Origin: JBGPQJ01 sp963709295 | GTDB taxonomy: Bacteria; Chloroflexota; Anaerolineae; Anaerolineales; Villigracilaceae | Assembly (NCBI GenBank): GCA_963709295.1 | Contig: CAVPVW010000003.1 | Location: 1 to 64,000, forward strand | Length of the DNA stretch: 64,000 nt | Direction of reading: 5' to 3' | In this document: positions 62,943-64,000 of the stretch, in pieces | Layout: each line of letters opens with the position of its first letter | Numbering within the stretch: position 1 is the first letter of the stretch | The notes under the pieces: model-generated | Told to the model about the DNA's origin: nothing | Databases searched by the model: none | The model's input: only the letters and a program-made list of their open reading frames with translations | Made by a program: the position numbers and the translations under genes

Positions 62943-64000
62943 CTAATCTGAGCTCTCGAGTGCTTTCAAGATGGAAATGGTCTCAGGATCGTCAGGAGAA
63001 ATCAAGAGGGCTTTTTTGATGGCTTTCCTGGCATCATTGGGCCGGTTCATCCTGGAATACACTTTTCCGGTTTTCGTCCAAATCTCCGGATCCTCATCAT
63101 TAAGACGCGACGCTTTTAAAATAGGCGCGAAGAGCTTCCTTATCCCTTTTTTGCTCGAACTGGATATCTCCCAGGCTGACCCAGTATTGTGCGACCTTCG
63201 GCTCAAGACGCGCTGCAGTCTGGTAGCATTCCTTTGAATCTTCGTATCGGCCAAGCTGACGATAAATATCTCCTAATATGGAGTAGGCCATCGTATTTTT
63301 GGGTTTTAATTCAATTGATTTTTTGCAAACATCGATAGCTTTGTGATTCTCCCCCTGGTCGTTATAGAGAATGGCAAGGTTATTCCAGGTATATGTGCCG
63401 TAAGGGTTAAGGTCGACTGCCTTCAGATAAGATGATTCGGCTTCCTTCAGCTTTTTCAGACTGTGGAGAACCAACCCTTTCCCGGACCAAAACTGTGCTT
63501 CGGAGACCGGATCATGCATCCCTGATACCAGATTTAATCCCTCGTTTAAATAGTTGAGTGATTTTTCAAACTCGTCTTTGGACCAATAATAAGATGCCAA
63601 TGTGTATAAAAGATCCGAGCGGGATGCAGCTGACTCGGCTCCAGCAGGGAGGTCGGCAAGCATCGATTCTCGTAGTTGGATTTTCTCGTCGACACCACTG
63701 GTTAGATCAGAAGTTTTCCACCCGTCCCATGAAAGTTGCCTGTCCACTTTTCGATTATTGATATCCTTTGGAGCATCCATAAGTTCGATCACCCTGTGCC
63801 TGAATGCCCAAAAGTCCGGGGCTTGGCGAGGGAGATGAACTGCCTCACTTCTCGTCAGCCATAGGACAACTCTCATTTGGTTGTCGACGAAAAACTCGCG
63901 CCTCATATTGAGAGCACGGTAGGCGTTATTGCCACCTTTCCCGCCGCCCCACTTCAATCCGGTAATAAAATAAACGGTCCGTTCGTGGTCCGGGTTTTGG
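62943..64000 (-). pseudogene. Second APDFW-motif/TPR protein, partial at the window edge, frameshifted
   Basis: The frame is open at the right edge, so the N-terminus lies outside. What is seen begins ERTVYFITGLKWGGGKGG, ALNMRREFFVDNQMRVVLWL, EAVHLPRQAPDFWAFRHRVI, the same domain end as at 55.4 kb. Then TPR units follow (SDLLYTLASYYWSKDEFEKS, TYTWNNLAILYNDQGENHKA, TMAYSILGDIYRQLGRYEDS, AQYWVSLGDIQFEQKRDKEA). A base indel near 63118, in a TTTTAAAA run, moves the last 55 residues (RLNDEDPEIWTKTGKVYSRM...) into another frame. It is probably accompanied by its own AAA+ gene to the right of the window. Confidence 0.78.

Overview
The window reads as a chromosomal segment of an uncultured Chloroflexota bacterium, most likely Anaerolineae. 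The evidence is protein style, not a database search: solute-binding lipoproteins with Ala/Pro/Glu-rich linkers after the lipobox, a lipoprotein with repeated VEVT-type and PTPT-type stretches before an SH3-like domain, a secreted NBR1-type Ig protein, many TPR proteins and several sugar ABC transporters. Most genes are on the minus strand.

The left two thirds (1-44.06 kb) is a tandem array of units bounded by a repeat that ends in the 3' half of a tRNA-Met gene (from the anticodon loop to the discriminator), each copy followed by its own rho-independent terminator. Copies end at base 2, 13950, 18480 and 42008; a decayed copy lies at 43903-44033. The units are: U1 (1-13.95 kb), a corrinoid/UroD-type methyltransferase operon with a ribose-type sugar ABC transporter and a very large broken LacI-sensor/histidine kinase/receiver/AraC regulator; U2 (13.95-18.48 kb), an MBL-fold hydrolase, an IS with a third orphan IS end, and an AbrB/PIN toxin-antitoxin pair; U3 (18.48-42.0 kb), a second sugar ABC system with a fused ATPase-permease, a sugar-acid/CoA catabolic operon (dehydrogenase, FAH, enoyl-CoA hydratase, CoA-transferase, old-yellow-enzyme, KDPG aldolase, KDG kinase, SDR), a complete branched-chain-type ABC transporter, an IclR regulator and a flavoprotein; U4 (42.0-44.0 kb), a replication-relaxation-like protein. 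Two wrecked tyrosine integrase genes lie beside the repeats.

The right third starts with remnants of surface-polysaccharide genes and an IS3-family element inserted in the loop of a terminator. It continues with an SH3 lipoprotein, a secreted NBR1-Ig/DUF11 protein, and an operon (57.15 to 49.79 kb) of an AAA+ ATPase, a protein with an APDFWAFRHRVIEF motif plus TPRs, three TPR reading frames and a multi-pass membrane protein. An orphan mraZ with a GH25 lysozyme carries the same promoter and palindrome as that operon. Then come two near-identical NarL-type response regulators with one sensor kinase, and a second APDFW/TPR protein that runs off the right edge.

Many genes carry single-base frame breaks, often in short homopolymers. 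They are dense in U1 and parts of U3 and sparse after 42 kb. This fits decay of the islands, but assembly indels cannot be excluded from sequence alone. Broken genes are annotated as one locus with the break position given.
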